From Firmicutes bacterium CAG:884 (GTDB taxonomy: Bacteria; Bacillota_I; Bacilli_A; RF39; UBA660), in the NCBI GenBank assembly GCA_000433875.1, contig HF993347.1, positions 59,284 through 123,283 of the forward strand: a stretch of 64,000 bases of DNA, written 5' to 3'. This document shows positions 1 to 7,332 of the stretch, piece by piece; within the stretch, counting starts at the first letter, position 1, and every line of letters starts with the position of its first letter. The notes under the pieces were generated by a model. That model was given only the letters and a program-made list of their open reading frames with translations. It ran no database searches and was not told the origin of the DNA. The translations under genes were made by a program, and so were the position numbers.

Positions 1-150
1 AAAATTAGTAATAACTCCTTCTCCGGCTGAAGATATATAATAACCAAAATTTATTGTTTTTTCACCAGATTTATATGAACATGATATAGCATCATTACTA
101 GCATATATATTTGGAATAAATAAACATAAAATTAATAATAAGATTTTCAT
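1..150 (-). CDS. Secreted protein of the pilus-like cluster, N-terminal 50 codons (runs off left edge)
   Basis: The gene starts with ATG at 148-150 and stays open to the window edge. The visible 50 residues are a signal peptide (MKILLLILCLFIPNIYA, then SND) followed by a short mature part with one Cys (ISCSYKSGEK). It begins 7 bases after the stop of the 427-aa gene, so it is probably the next gene of the same transcript. The signal sequence resembles those of the neighbouring ectodomain proteins, suggesting another exported component, but the fold cannot be judged from 50 residues. Confidence 0.75.
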   Translation of the reverse strand, partial: MKILLLILCLFIPNIYASNDAISCSYKSGEKTINFGYYISSAGEGVITNF

Positions 151-157
151 TTCACAC

Positions 158-1441
158 CTACCTTATTCCACATATAGGATCATCTACACCAATTGTATTT
201 ATAAACTTAAAGATAATTTCTATAAAAACTGGAGTTAATATAAGTAAGACAATAGCGATTATTCTTTTTGATAAAACTTTAAACTGTTTCTTACCATCAA
301 CATCTTTACTAACGATAATCTTAAAAACATCAACAACACCTAATAAAGTTCCCAAAATAATTCCTGCATATTTCATTACATTAAATGCATATTGGAAAAT
401 AGCAGTCGTTTTTTCATCAAAAATTCCGCAATGAACAACTTCTTTAGGTTCTTGTTGCATTGTTTCACCTGTTAAAAAAGCAACACCCTTTTGATAAAAA
501 GTTTCATAATATAAATATGCCATTGAATAACTGCGACTACCATTAGCAATTACAGTACCAGTTTTTCCCATATAGCTAGAACCCTTAATAACATTAATAA
601 ATAAATTACCATCTCCAAGTCCTTCACCATATAAAATATTATAACAAGAACTTGATAAAGTAACATTTTCAAATATCTTATCAAGATCAAATAAAGATGC
701 ATCTCTAGCTATTCTTATTTTATTTAAATCTTCCTCAGTACATATCTTAACATCTTCAGCTTCTTCTAACAACTTTCTTAAAGCATCAGCATATCCAACG
801 TATGAATTGGTTGGCATATCTTTAACATCCACGTCATCAAATATCCCAATATCATCATAAGACATATCATCACTTGAATTATATTCCTGTTTAGTTTGCA
901 CTTGTACATCCGGCTCTTTACCATAATTAGAAGGTGCATAATATTTTTTTAAACTATCTATAAATTCTTTTTTTTGTTCATCACTTATATTTGTTTCATC
1001 ACCAATATAATATAGAAAAGCAGCTTTTCCATCAACAGCATAAGCATTATTATATTTAATAAATTTAGGTAAATAATTCAACATGAAATCAGGATTTTCT
1101 ATTTCATCTTTTGAAAATGAACTTCTATTTTCATTACAAACATATAATTTTGAATTCGCACAAAATCCACCACCTATAGATATTATTCTATATGGTGCAT
1201 CACCATTATAGGAAAAGTTTTCCTTATTGCTATTAGTCAAAACAATAGTATTATCATCCATTGTATATTTTGAATCACTGCTATCCGGTTGAGTTGGATC
1301 TTCAAAATATTTTACTGTAGCCGTATACGTTTCACCATCTATAACAACACGATAAGTATACTCTTTAAAATTATAATCTCTTGCAGCATAAACATTAAAA
1401 CAAGTAAATAAAGCAATTATTAAAAATATAATTTTTTTCAA
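158..1441 (-). CDS. Large exported protein with C-terminal VirB2-like two-helix pilin module
   Basis: The 427-aa protein has a signal peptide (residues 1-19, ending VYAA), a soluble ectodomain of about 320 residues and a C-terminal two-helix module. The module has the layout of the small VirB2/TrbC-like subunits next to it: a Cys (HCGIFDE), helix 1 ending GVVDVFKIIV, a short basic loop (KKQFKVLSKR), helix 2, then a last Cys (PICGIR). Start is TTG 1439-1441 behind the Shine-Dalgarno AGGAAGTGA, which overlaps the TGA stop of the upstream gene. The ectodomain is weakly similar to that of the 464-aa neighbour (Cys, then LN..R.A.LFDLD, then Cys). I infer a pilin-like subunit carrying a surface or tip domain; the family name is unknown to me. 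Confidence 0.75.
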   Translation of the reverse strand: MKKIIFLIIALFTCFNVYAARDYNFKEYTYRVVIDGETYTATVKYFEDPTQPDSSDSKYTMDDNTIVLTNSNKENFSYNGDAPYRIISIGGGFCANSKLYVCNENRSSFSKDEIENPDFMLNYLPKFIKYNNAYAVDGKAAFLYYIGDETNISDEQKKEFIDSLKKYYAPSNYGKEPDVQVQTKQEYNSSDDMSYDDIGIFDDVDVKDMPTNSYVGYADALRKLLEEAEDVKICTEEDLNKIRIARDASLFDLDKIFENVTLSSSCYNILYGEGLGDGNLFINVIKGSSYMGKTGTVIANGSRSYSMAYLYYETFYQKGVAFLTGETMQQEPKEVVHCGIFDEKTTAIFQYAFNVMKYAGIILGTLLGVVDVFKIIVSKDVDGKKQFKVLSKRIIAIVLLILTPVFIEIIFKFINTIGVDDPICGIR

Positions 1442-1445
1442 AATA

Positions 1446-2840
1446 TCACTTCCTTATAACATTAGGGCATTTTCCGTTATTGTTTTTTAAATATCTATCA
1501 TTTATTAAATCAGTAACTATATTTACAAGCAATGGTATTAAAAACACAGCAACTAATGCAATAACTCTTTTAATTAAAACAGTCTTAAACTTAGAAACAT
1601 CACTTTCCTTAGTAACAACCATTTTATATACATCTAAAATACATAAAAATATACACACACATATACATAATACTTTAAAAATATCAAATAGATCATTTAT
1701 AAAACTCATAACATTAGAGCTTATTAATTCGCAAGGATCAGTATCAGTTTTATCAGTAATTGGGGTATAACTTGTTAAAAGTGAAAGACCTTGTAAATAT
1801 TCACTTTGTGCAGATAAACAAACAAGTTTATATCTTGCAGATTTCAAAGGTTTATCCTTATCATATGGAATTGATTGATAATAAGTTTGAGTTTCAATCA
1901 ATCTACTGATATATCCATTTTTCCCGAACACAAATTCAGAACACTTATCTTCCAAAACACTGCGATCAAAATTATTTTCTAAATCATACAAACTTGCTAC
2001 TCTTTGCATTGCATTTAAAGAATTAGAAGAACATATTCCTTTAACTTTTGTTCCATCAGCTTTAACATATCCTGTCAAAGCCTCTCTCATATCTTTTAAT
2101 CCTTTATTGTAGCCTTCACAAGTTCCACCAGTAAAACTAATAGTATTACTTTTATTATCAATATCATATGATTTAATGGTGGCAGATGTAAATGTAACGA
2201 TAGCATCACTATCAATATTTAACTTTTCATAAAAATCAATGCTCTCATTTTCCCATAAATTATTTTTAATAATTGTTAGTTTACCACTCAAAAATTTTTC
2301 AATCATCTCACTAGAGTATTCATTTAAATTACCACTTTTGTCTTTAGTTTCTTCAAATCTATCAGGAAGAGTCATAAAACCAATCACTAAAGGTTCACCA
2401 TTCTTATTGAACTTCAAAATTGGTCTATAATTTTCAGTATTATTAGAAAGTTTTTCATAATATTCGTTAGCATTACTATATTCATCAATAGCCAAATCTA
2501 ATGATTGATTATAACTTGTAATTCCATACAACAGATATGACTTATCAGTTACTAATCCAGCTCTAGCCAAATAATAAGTAAGATTTAATATTTCTTCCGG
2601 CTTACCAACACCAGTTTGATCAGATGAATATTCTGTTATAGTAATTTTGTTAACTATATCATTTTCAAGTGAAACATTTATTATATAATCTTTTGAACCT
2701 TTATCTTTCCACGCAACTTTATATTTATATGTAAGTAATTTTCCCTCAGCAGCATAAATATTTAAAACAAACAAAAAAGGAATAATAAATACAATTATTT
2801 TTTTTAAAAATTCTTTAACCACATTAATCATTCCTTTCAT
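1446..2840 (-). CDS. Large exported protein with C-terminal VirB2-like two-helix pilin module (paralogue)
   Basis: This 464-aa protein is a paralogue of the next gene downstream. It has a signal peptide (hydrophobic run to about residue 30, NIYAAEG), a mostly beta-looking ectodomain beginning YKYKVAWK, and a C-terminal module with a Cys (DPCELI), helix 1 ending ILDVYKMVV, a loop with basic residues (FKTVLIKR), helix 2 and a terminal Cys (GKCPNV). The stop is TGA and overlaps the ribosome-binding site of the next gene. The exact start is uncertain: the ATG at 2840, the ATG three codons later or a GTG a few codons further are all possible, because AAAGGA lies inside the 5' codons. Role as a surface-exposed, membrane-assembled subunit is inferred. 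Confidence 0.75.
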   Translation of the reverse strand: MKGMINVVKEFLKKIIVFIIPFLFVLNIYAAEGKLLTYKYKVAWKDKGSKDYIINVSLENDIVNKITITEYSSDQTGVGKPEEILNLTYYLARAGLVTDKSYLLYGITSYNQSLDLAIDEYSNANEYYEKLSNNTENYRPILKFNKNGEPLVIGFMTLPDRFEETKDKSGNLNEYSSEMIEKFLSGKLTIIKNNLWENESIDFYEKLNIDSDAIVTFTSATIKSYDIDNKSNTISFTGGTCEGYNKGLKDMREALTGYVKADGTKVKGICSSNSLNAMQRVASLYDLENNFDRSVLEDKCSEFVFGKNGYISRLIETQTYYQSIPYDKDKPLKSARYKLVCLSAQSEYLQGLSLLTSYTPITDKTDTDPCELISSNVMSFINDLFDIFKVLCICVCIFLCILDVYKMVVTKESDVSKFKTVLIKRVIALVAVFLIPLLVNIVTDLINDRYLKNNNGKCPNVIRK

Positions 2841-2845
2841 AAAAT

Positions 2846-3349
2846 CTACCCAACTGACTCATTATTCTTAGTATTAGCGCCCGTCATAATACAGCAAATA
2901 CCTTGTTCAGAACTGTCATAACCAAAAAATGTTTTTACACAACTTAAAATGTTTGCTTTACCACTTTTTCCAGGTAATAAGCTTACAACAAACTGAACCA
3001 AAAAGAATACAAAGAATACTGCTATACCATAAATAACCCTTTTAGCAAACATATTCCAGCCTTTTTTTATATCTTCTTCTTTTTGACCAGCAACTGCTTT
3101 TAATAAATCAATCATACCCATTATTATAAGTACAACTGGTACTCCTATTTTTAATAAGTTAAATGCATCATTGATCATATCAGCAAGACCAGAAGGAATA
3201 CCACATTTAGTTGGAATACCACCTTCTCTATTACATTGCTCAACTGTTAAATCACTTCTAGATCCTTCACCACAAACATCATCAGCATAAACAGGAGTTG
3301 AAACACATAAAACAAGCAATGTTAAAAAAATTATAAAACCTTTCTTCAT
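2846..3349 (-). CDS. VirB2/TrbC-like pilin subunit with signal peptide
   Basis: The 167-aa protein has a cleavable signal peptide (ending PVYADD), a short Cys-containing segment, and two helices separated by a charged loop: IKIGVPVVLIIMGMIDLLKA, then a loop with KEEDIKKGW, then RVIYGIAVFFVFFLVQFVV. This is the layout of VirB2/TrbC-type subunits of type IV secretion pili, with N and C termini outside and the loop inside. Cys residues lie before helix 1 (TKCGIPSG) and after helix 2 (ILSCVKTFFG), and a further CC pair (GICCIM) is near the C terminus. It lies between its 160-aa and 464-aa relatives with gaps of 5-11 bases. Confidence 0.82.
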   Translation of the reverse strand: MKKGFIIFLTLLVLCVSTPVYADDVCGEGSRSDLTVEQCNREGGIPTKCGIPSGLADMINDAFNLLKIGVPVVLIIMGMIDLLKAVAGQKEEDIKKGWNMFAKRVIYGIAVFFVFFLVQFVVSLLPGKSGKANILSCVKTFFGYDSSEQGICCIMTGANTKNNESVG

Positions 3350-3360
3350 ATAAAAGCCTC

Positions 3361-3843
3361 CTAACCAAGTATCTTTTCATCCAAATTATCACCATTTGGC
3401 TTTTTATTATTATTGTTATTTTTATTGTTGTTATTATTATTGTTATTATTATTGTCACTACTATCACAAGCACCAACAAACTTACAAACACAATTCATTA
3501 TTTCACTTTTACCTGTAGCGCCTTCTATTATACTAACAAGCATTTGAACAATAGCAACAATAAAAAATACAATCCCACCTGTAATTAATCTACTAATTAA
3601 AATCTTTTGACCAGCCTTAATCTTATCATCTTTTTGACTTGCTACAGCTTTTCCCATATCAATCATACCAAGTACAATTAGTATAATAGGAACTCCAATT
3701 TTAATTAAATTAACAATTGTACTAACAATATTAATAAAAGGTTGTAAATACTCATTATTACATATTCCTGTTGTCATATCAGTAGCACTAACACTTCCAA
3801 CTCCAAATAAACTAATAAATAATAAAAAATAAATTAATTTCAT
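3361..3843 (-). CDS. VirB2/TrbC-like pilin subunit with poly-Asn tail
   Basis: The 160-aa protein has a signal peptide (ending SVSATD), a Cys (GICNNEY), helix 1 with IKIGVPIILIVLGMIDMGKA, a loop with KDDKIKAGQK, helix 2 (TGGIVFFIVAIVQMLVS), then a Cys cluster (MNCVCKFVGAC). A tail of about 17 mostly Asn/Lys residues follows, encoded by an imperfect AAT/AAC trinucleotide array. It is nearly identical in its core to the 112-aa subunit on the other side of the intergenic terminator, so the two are recent paralogues. It is the first gene of the transcript driven by the promoter at 3869-3897. Confidence 0.82.
   Translation of the reverse strand: MKLIYFLLFISLFGVGSVSATDMTTGICNNEYLQPFINIVSTIVNLIKIGVPIILIVLGMIDMGKAVASQKDDKIKAGQKILISRLITGGIVFFIVAIVQMLVSIIEGATGKSEIMNCVCKFVGACDSSDNNNNNNNNNNKNNNNNKKPNGDNLDEKILG
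3402..3456. repeat. Trinucleotide (ATT/GTT) microsatellite in pilin coding sequence
   Basis: About 55 bases of repeated TTATTATTG-type triplets. On the minus strand they read as AAT/AAC codons and encode the poly-Asn tail of the 160-aa subunit. Unit length 3 means slippage would change tail length without shifting the frame. Confidence 0.85.
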
Positions 3844-3868
3844 ACAAATACCTCAATTTTCTATAACA

Positions 3869-3897
3869 ATTATATCATTATAAAAATAAAACTGCAA
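3869..3897 (-). promoter_or_regulatory. Sigma-A promoter for the 160-aa subunit and downstream ectodomain genes
   Basis: The minus strand reads TTGCAG (3892-3897), 17 bases, TATAAT (3869-3874), about 25 bases before the ATG at 3843. It directly follows the terminator of the 112-aa gene, so it splits the cluster into two transcription units. Confidence 0.65.
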
Positions 3898-3910
3898 TAA
3901 GTACAATAAA

Positions 3911-3936
3911 AAAGGATGAAAATATTTTCATCCTTT
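3911..3936 (-). terminator. Rho-independent terminator after the 112-aa subunit gene
   Basis: A perfect palindrome (AAAGGATGAAAAT and its complement) overlaps the TGA stop at 3928-3930 and is followed on the minus strand by a T run. Confidence 0.8.
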
Positions 3937-4266
3937 ACCAACGCCATTAACAAAGCTATCAATGCAATTCCAGATATCATTATCATCTGTTCCACCATTT
4001 ATAACACTGAACAACAATTGGACAATTGCAACAACAAAGAACACAATTCCAGCGGCAATGCATCTGCTTATTAAGGTCTTTTGACCCTTTTTGATTTCAT
4101 CTTCTTTTTGACTTGCAACTGCTTTTCCCATATCAATCATACCAAGTACAATCAATATAATAGGTACACCAATTTTTATAATTGTTACAATTGTAGCAAC
4201 AATATTAATTAGCGAATCAGGTACACTAAAACCAGCACAATCTGTAGTTGTATCTAAAAACCACAT
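3928..4266 (-). CDS. VirB2/TrbC-like pilin subunit, short form without signal peptide
   Basis: The 112-aa protein has only a short N-terminal segment with one Cys (TTDCAGF), then helix 1 (IKIGVPIILIVLGMIDMGKA), a loop with KEDEIKKGQK, helix 2 (AAGIVFFVVAIVQLLFSV) and one Cys after it (IWNCIDSF). The core is almost identical to the 160-aa subunit and close to the 107-aa protein at 37.5 kb. Unlike the others it lacks an obvious signal peptide, so helix 1 must insert directly. ATG is preceded by a strong GGAAGGAGG. It ends the long transcript that contains the Tad-like genes and is followed by a strong terminator. Confidence 0.82.
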   Translation of the reverse strand: MWFLDTTTDCAGFSVPDSLINIVATIVTIIKIGVPIILIVLGMIDMGKAVASQKEDEIKKGQKTLISRCIAAGIVFFVVAIVQLLFSVINGGTDDNDIWNCIDSFVNGVGKG

Positions 4267-4283
4267 GCTCTAAACCTCCTTCC

Positions 4284-5285
4284 TTAAAACAATCCTAAGA
4301 TTTTCTTTCTATTTTCACTCTCAGCATCTTGTTGTCTTTCAAATCCTAAACGAACCAAGAATGCATTCAAAGGAACATTATGAACATCCCTTTCATCAAG
4401 CGGAGGCAAATTATAGAAAATCTTAACTCTTGCCTCATATTCAAAATCCAAGATATCCTTAGAATTGATCAAACTCTGATTAAGAACAATTTTCTTATCC
4501 TTAAGTCTTCTAATAGCCATATTATCCATCATCATTAACCTATTTAATTTAATAACAGAAGGCTCAATCAAATAAATAACATCATCACACAAATCAAGCG
4601 CTCCCTGGCTACCATTTACATCAAGTAAAATAATTTCTTTATCGTGATATTTAGCAATCGTATTTCCAACCTCAGGATTTCTAACACTAATCAAATCCTT
4701 ATCTTGGAAATAAATAAAATCAGTCTTATCAACCTCAATTGCTACTACCTTATAATTTTTAGCAAGTTGTTTTTTCATCATATAAACTAAACTAGTCGCA
4801 CCAGCCTGTTTATTAACATTCTTAACACCAAGCACATAAGCCTTCTTAGCTTCCTCAGTATTAATAACATTTTGAACAACAACTGTATTATCAGCCTTTT
4901 GAACACCTAGCTGATGTATATGCGCTACATCTCTATAAGTATTAGGATGATTATACAAATACATAATACCATCAACATTTTTAGTGAAATTATATATACC
5001 AATAGAAACAAGTTGACTTAAAAACTCACTCGAAGTAGTTTCTTCTGAATCATCCAAAAGTAAAATAACTTTGTCCATATCAAGTAATATTGATAACTTT
5101 TGTAAAGTTTTAATATCTTTATAATTTTTTAAAGCAGTAATATCAAGAATCATTCTTTGAAAGAAAAAGTTCTTAAACATACCACCAAGTTCATCAGCAT
5201 CAAACTCTCCATCCAACCTTTTTATAACATCAATATTTAAATTAGCTAGCATTGATTGATATTTATTAGAAACAATTACATTCAT
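4284..5285 (-). CDS. TadZ/CpaE-like protein with degenerate MinD ATPase domain
   Basis: The 333-aa cytoplasmic protein has an N-terminal receiver-like region (residues 1-130, with IDVIKRLD and VILLLDDSEE) followed by a MinD/ParA-like domain. At the expected P-loop (residues 153-165) it reads GVKNVNKQAGATS instead of the deviant Walker A with KGGxGKT, so the signature and nucleotide-binding lysines are missing. Later segments fit the family (KEIILLDVNGSQ for the Walker B strand; DDVIYLIEPS). In Tad systems TadZ/CpaE acts as a polar assembly hub. Position directly among the Tad-like genes supports this role; loss of ATPase activity is inferred. Confidence 0.7.
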   Translation of the reverse strand: MNVIVSNKYQSMLANLNIDVIKRLDGEFDADELGGMFKNFFFQRMILDITALKNYKDIKTLQKLSILLDMDKVILLLDDSEETTSSEFLSQLVSIGIYNFTKNVDGIMYLYNHPNTYRDVAHIHQLGVQKADNTVVVQNVINTEEAKKAYVLGVKNVNKQAGATSLVYMMKKQLAKNYKVVAIEVDKTDFIYFQDKDLISVRNPEVGNTIAKYHDKEIILLDVNGSQGALDLCDDVIYLIEPSVIKLNRLMMMDNMAIRRLKDKKIVLNQSLINSKDILDFEYEARVKIFYNLPPLDERDVHNVPLNAFLVRLGFERQQDAESENRKKILGLF

Positions 5286-5287
5286 AT

Positions 5288-5752
5288 TTATCTCCCTTCA
5301 TAATTATACATTGTTTTTGTTTGACCCTTAATAGGAATCTTAAACGAAATTAAAGGTGTATCAAAATACATATATGAAATAACAGTATAATAATAACCTT
5401 CCCCTTTATCACTCTTTTCTTTAGTTTGATAAATACAGTAATTATAATTCGAACTACTATTTACAAACTTATATTTTTCACTATACTCATCTTCATTTAA
5501 ATTAGGACAATTATTAACACCCATTTGATTAATTTTATAACCAATTTTACCTATCTCACTATCAACTTCACTTATAAAGCTATCAGTAATACCAGATGAA
5601 AAATCAACTTTTTCTTCAATCATATCAACTATTCTACCCTTTACTTTAAAAGCTCTCGAATAAGCAAAAGAAGCAAATAAAACAAGCTCAATTAATCCAA
5701 CAATAGTAATAATAATGCCAACTATAATAGCAGTATTTATTGACTCTCTCAT
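5288..5752 (-). CDS. TadE-like pseudopilin, single N-terminal helix
   Basis: The 154-aa protein starts MRESINTA and has one hydrophobic helix (about residues 8-30) then an extracytoplasmic domain with two Cys (NNCPNL and YNYCIYQTK). The motif Y-x-Y-C-[IV]-Y-Q-T-K is shared with the neighbouring 145-aa protein, so they are paralogues. A single N-terminal helix and small globular domain between pilin and motor genes is the TadE/TadF layout. Shine-Dalgarno AGGAGG. No classical prepilin cleavage motif is visible. Function is inferred from position. Confidence 0.6.
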   Translation of the reverse strand: MRESINTAIIVGIIITIVGLIELVLFASFAYSRAFKVKGRIVDMIEEKVDFSSGITDSFISEVDSEIGKIGYKINQMGVNNCPNLNEDEYSEKYKFVNSSSNYNYCIYQTKEKSDKGEGYYYTVISYMYFDTPLISFKIPIKGQTKTMYNYEGR

Positions 5753-5760
5753 AATTCCTC

Positions 5761-6198
5761 CTATAATCCGAAATGATATATTTCAGTAGTTTTTGATTTA
5801 ACTGATATTTTAAACTCATCAACTATAGGTAAATCAATAAATATATAGGAAACAATAAAATATTGATCATAAGGATCACTCTTACTTGCAACCTTTGTTT
5901 GATAAACACAATACTTATAACTAGGAATATTCGAGCTATCAGTAATTAAAGTTCCATCATTTCTCTCAGGACAAACCTTATTATCATTTCCTCTATATCC
6001 CATAGTACCAAGTACTCTATTAATTTCAGTTATAGAAATATCATTATATCCTTCAGCCTTTTCAATCGCATTTGCAATCTTAGAATTAACCTTATAAGCC
6101 TTTTGATATGTAATTAAACCACCAGCAAAACCAAATACAATAAGTAAAAATATTATAATTATTGTATAGAGATATGTACTAGCAATAGTCTCCTTCAT
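5761..6198 (-). CDS. TadE-like pseudopilin (paralogue)
   Basis: The 145-aa protein begins MKETIAST, followed by a hydrophobic helix (residues 9-32) and an outer domain with two Cys (KVCPERND and YKYCVYQTK). It is a paralogue of the 154-aa protein immediately downstream, sharing both Cys positions, the following aromatic-rich strand and a C-terminal KT.xxYxF/Y ending. The two probably form a minor-subunit pair. A hairpin lies between it and the Flp-like gene upstream. Confidence 0.6.
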   Translation of the reverse strand: MKETIASTYLYTIIIIFLLIVFGFAGGLITYQKAYKVNSKIANAIEKAEGYNDISITEINRVLGTMGYRGNDNKVCPERNDGTLITDSSNIPSYKYCVYQTKVASKSDPYDQYFIVSYIFIDLPIVDEFKISVKSKTTEIYHFGL

Positions 6199-6231
6199 AA
6201 AATCATTCCCTTCTTATTTATTAACATATGG

Positions 6232-6258
6232 TAGTCCACATTTATAAAATATGGACTA
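6232..6258 (-). other. Intercistronic hairpin between Flp-like pilin and TadE-like genes
   Basis: Inverted repeat TAGTCCA ... TGGACTA with a 13-base centre and no following T run on the minus strand. Such a hairpin directly after a pilin gene could stabilise the pilin mRNA or reduce downstream transcription; this role is inferred. Confidence 0.45.
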
Positions 6259-6276
6259 TTAATACACTAATAAATA

Positions 6277-6486
6277 TTACTTACCAGCCATACAATCATC
6301 AAATTCTTGTTGATTTCCACCAACCCATTGACCATTTTCTTGATAATAACCAGCATCCGTACGGCAGGCTTTTGTTTTAGCATTCTTCATCAAACTGTTT
6401 ATAAGTGGAGTTGCAACAGCAACAACAACAGCTATCAAAATAATTGCAACAACAGTTAAATTAGCCTCTCCAGCAGCTTCTTTCAT
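6277..6486 (-). CDS. Flp-like small pilin candidate
   Basis: The 69-aa peptide starts MKEAAGEANLT, continues with a 20-residue hydrophobic helix (VVAIILIAVVVAVATPL) and ends with a polar tail holding two Cys (KACRTDAG and DDCMAGK). Size, position between TadE-like genes and the TadC-like gene, and a single N-terminal helix match Flp-type pilins. No standard G/A-cleavage with Glu at +5 is visible, so the processing site is unclear. It has its own promoter (6509-6537) and a hairpin after it, both typical of a highly expressed subunit. Confidence 0.6.
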   Translation of the reverse strand: MKEAAGEANLTVVAIILIAVVVAVATPLINSLMKNAKTKACRTDAGYYQENGQWVGGNQQEFDDCMAGK

Positions 6487-6508
6487 TATCTCACCACCCT
6501 CTATATTA

Positions 6509-6537
6509 ATATTAGCACATTTTATTTATTTTTTCAA
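6509..6537 (-). promoter_or_regulatory. Sigma-A promoter of the Flp-like pilin gene
   Basis: Minus strand TTGAAA (6532-6537), 17 bases ending TGTGC, then TAATAT (6509-6514), an extended -10. It overlaps the stop codon of the TadC-like gene upstream, giving the pilin extra transcription inside the operon. Confidence 0.65.
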
Positions 6538-7332
6538 TTAAAAATTCATAAGCATCATCATTGCAAATAACATAATACCCATAATACCGCCACCAGTTGC
6601 AGCAAGCATTATCATAGTACGTTTTTCCATATTATCTAAGCGCTCTTTATACTTATACTCACGAGATTTATTTTGTAAAGATGAAACAGTTCTACCAAAA
6701 GCAAGTAATTGTTCTTGCTTATTTTCCTGAGCTCCTAAACTAAGTCTATATAAAAGTCTCATCATTCTCATAGAATCCCTAACAGGATATTCTTTAGCAA
6801 AATCCATATAAGGTTCAACAGTAGAATCACCATCTTCTATACGTGCAACCAATCTTCTTAAGCCAGGTTTAAATATTTCTGGTGCAGAATCAATTGATTT
6901 AGCCATCGCAACAGGAACAGTATAATGTTGAATTAATATTTCCAAACTCTTTAAGTAATATGGTAATAATAAATTAATTTTATTCAAGTTCTTTTTATAA
7001 TAACTTTTTAAACTAGTATATTGTGATTTAAACACAACATAACCAATAATTACTATAACCAAAACATATATATAAGACATTTTTGACCAAAAAACTAAAG
7101 TGAATACTGCCATAGCAATAATAGCATCTCTAACTCTTTTTTCAAACATATCATAAATATTTACTTTTTCCCCATACTTCATAGTGGCATAGAATTTATA
7201 ATCATCTTCCATAAGGAACATAAATAATCCTCTAGCATCTTTAAAGAACTTATTTGCATCAAATACTTGATTATACCAAAATATAAATACAACTATTGCT
7301 GCAATAATAATAAACATTAAACTAGTACTCAT
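6538..7332 (-). CDS. TadC-like type II secretion F-domain membrane protein
   Basis: The 264-aa protein has an N-terminal helix (residues 5-20), two helices around 75-105, a cytoplasmic F-domain (Y..SLEILIQHYTVPVAMAK, then GDSTVEPYMDFAKEYP) and a C-terminal helix (residues 240-262, with GGGIMGIMLFAMMML). This is the inner-membrane platform of Tad and type II/IV pilus systems. Start overlaps the stop of the TadB-like gene, indicating translational coupling. Assignment as TadC rather than TadB rests on order only. Confidence 0.75.
   Translation of the reverse strand: MSTSLMFIIIAAIVVFIFWYNQVFDANKFFKDARGLFMFLMEDDYKFYATMKYGEKVNIYDMFEKRVRDAIIAMAVFTLVFWSKMSYIYVLVIVIIGYVVFKSQYTSLKSYYKKNLNKINLLLPYYLKSLEILIQHYTVPVAMAKSIDSAPEIFKPGLRRLVARIEDGDSTVEPYMDFAKEYPVRDSMRMMRLLYRLSLGAQENKQEQLLAFGRTVSSLQNKSREYKYKERLDNMEKRTMIMLAATGGGIMGIMLFAMMMLMNF

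Noticed and set aside
1480..1770. Plus-strand open frames inside the minus-strand cluster
   Set aside because: They lie opposite clear coding sequence, lack ribosome-binding sites and give composition typical of antisense shadows.
3402..3456. Frameshift-type phase-variable tract
   Set aside because: The unit is three bases, so slippage cannot shift the frame.
6277..6486. Classical type IV prepilin cleavage site in the MKE-type small proteins
   Set aside because: No Gly or Ala followed by a Glu at +5 and no peptidase gene in the window; processing remains undefined.
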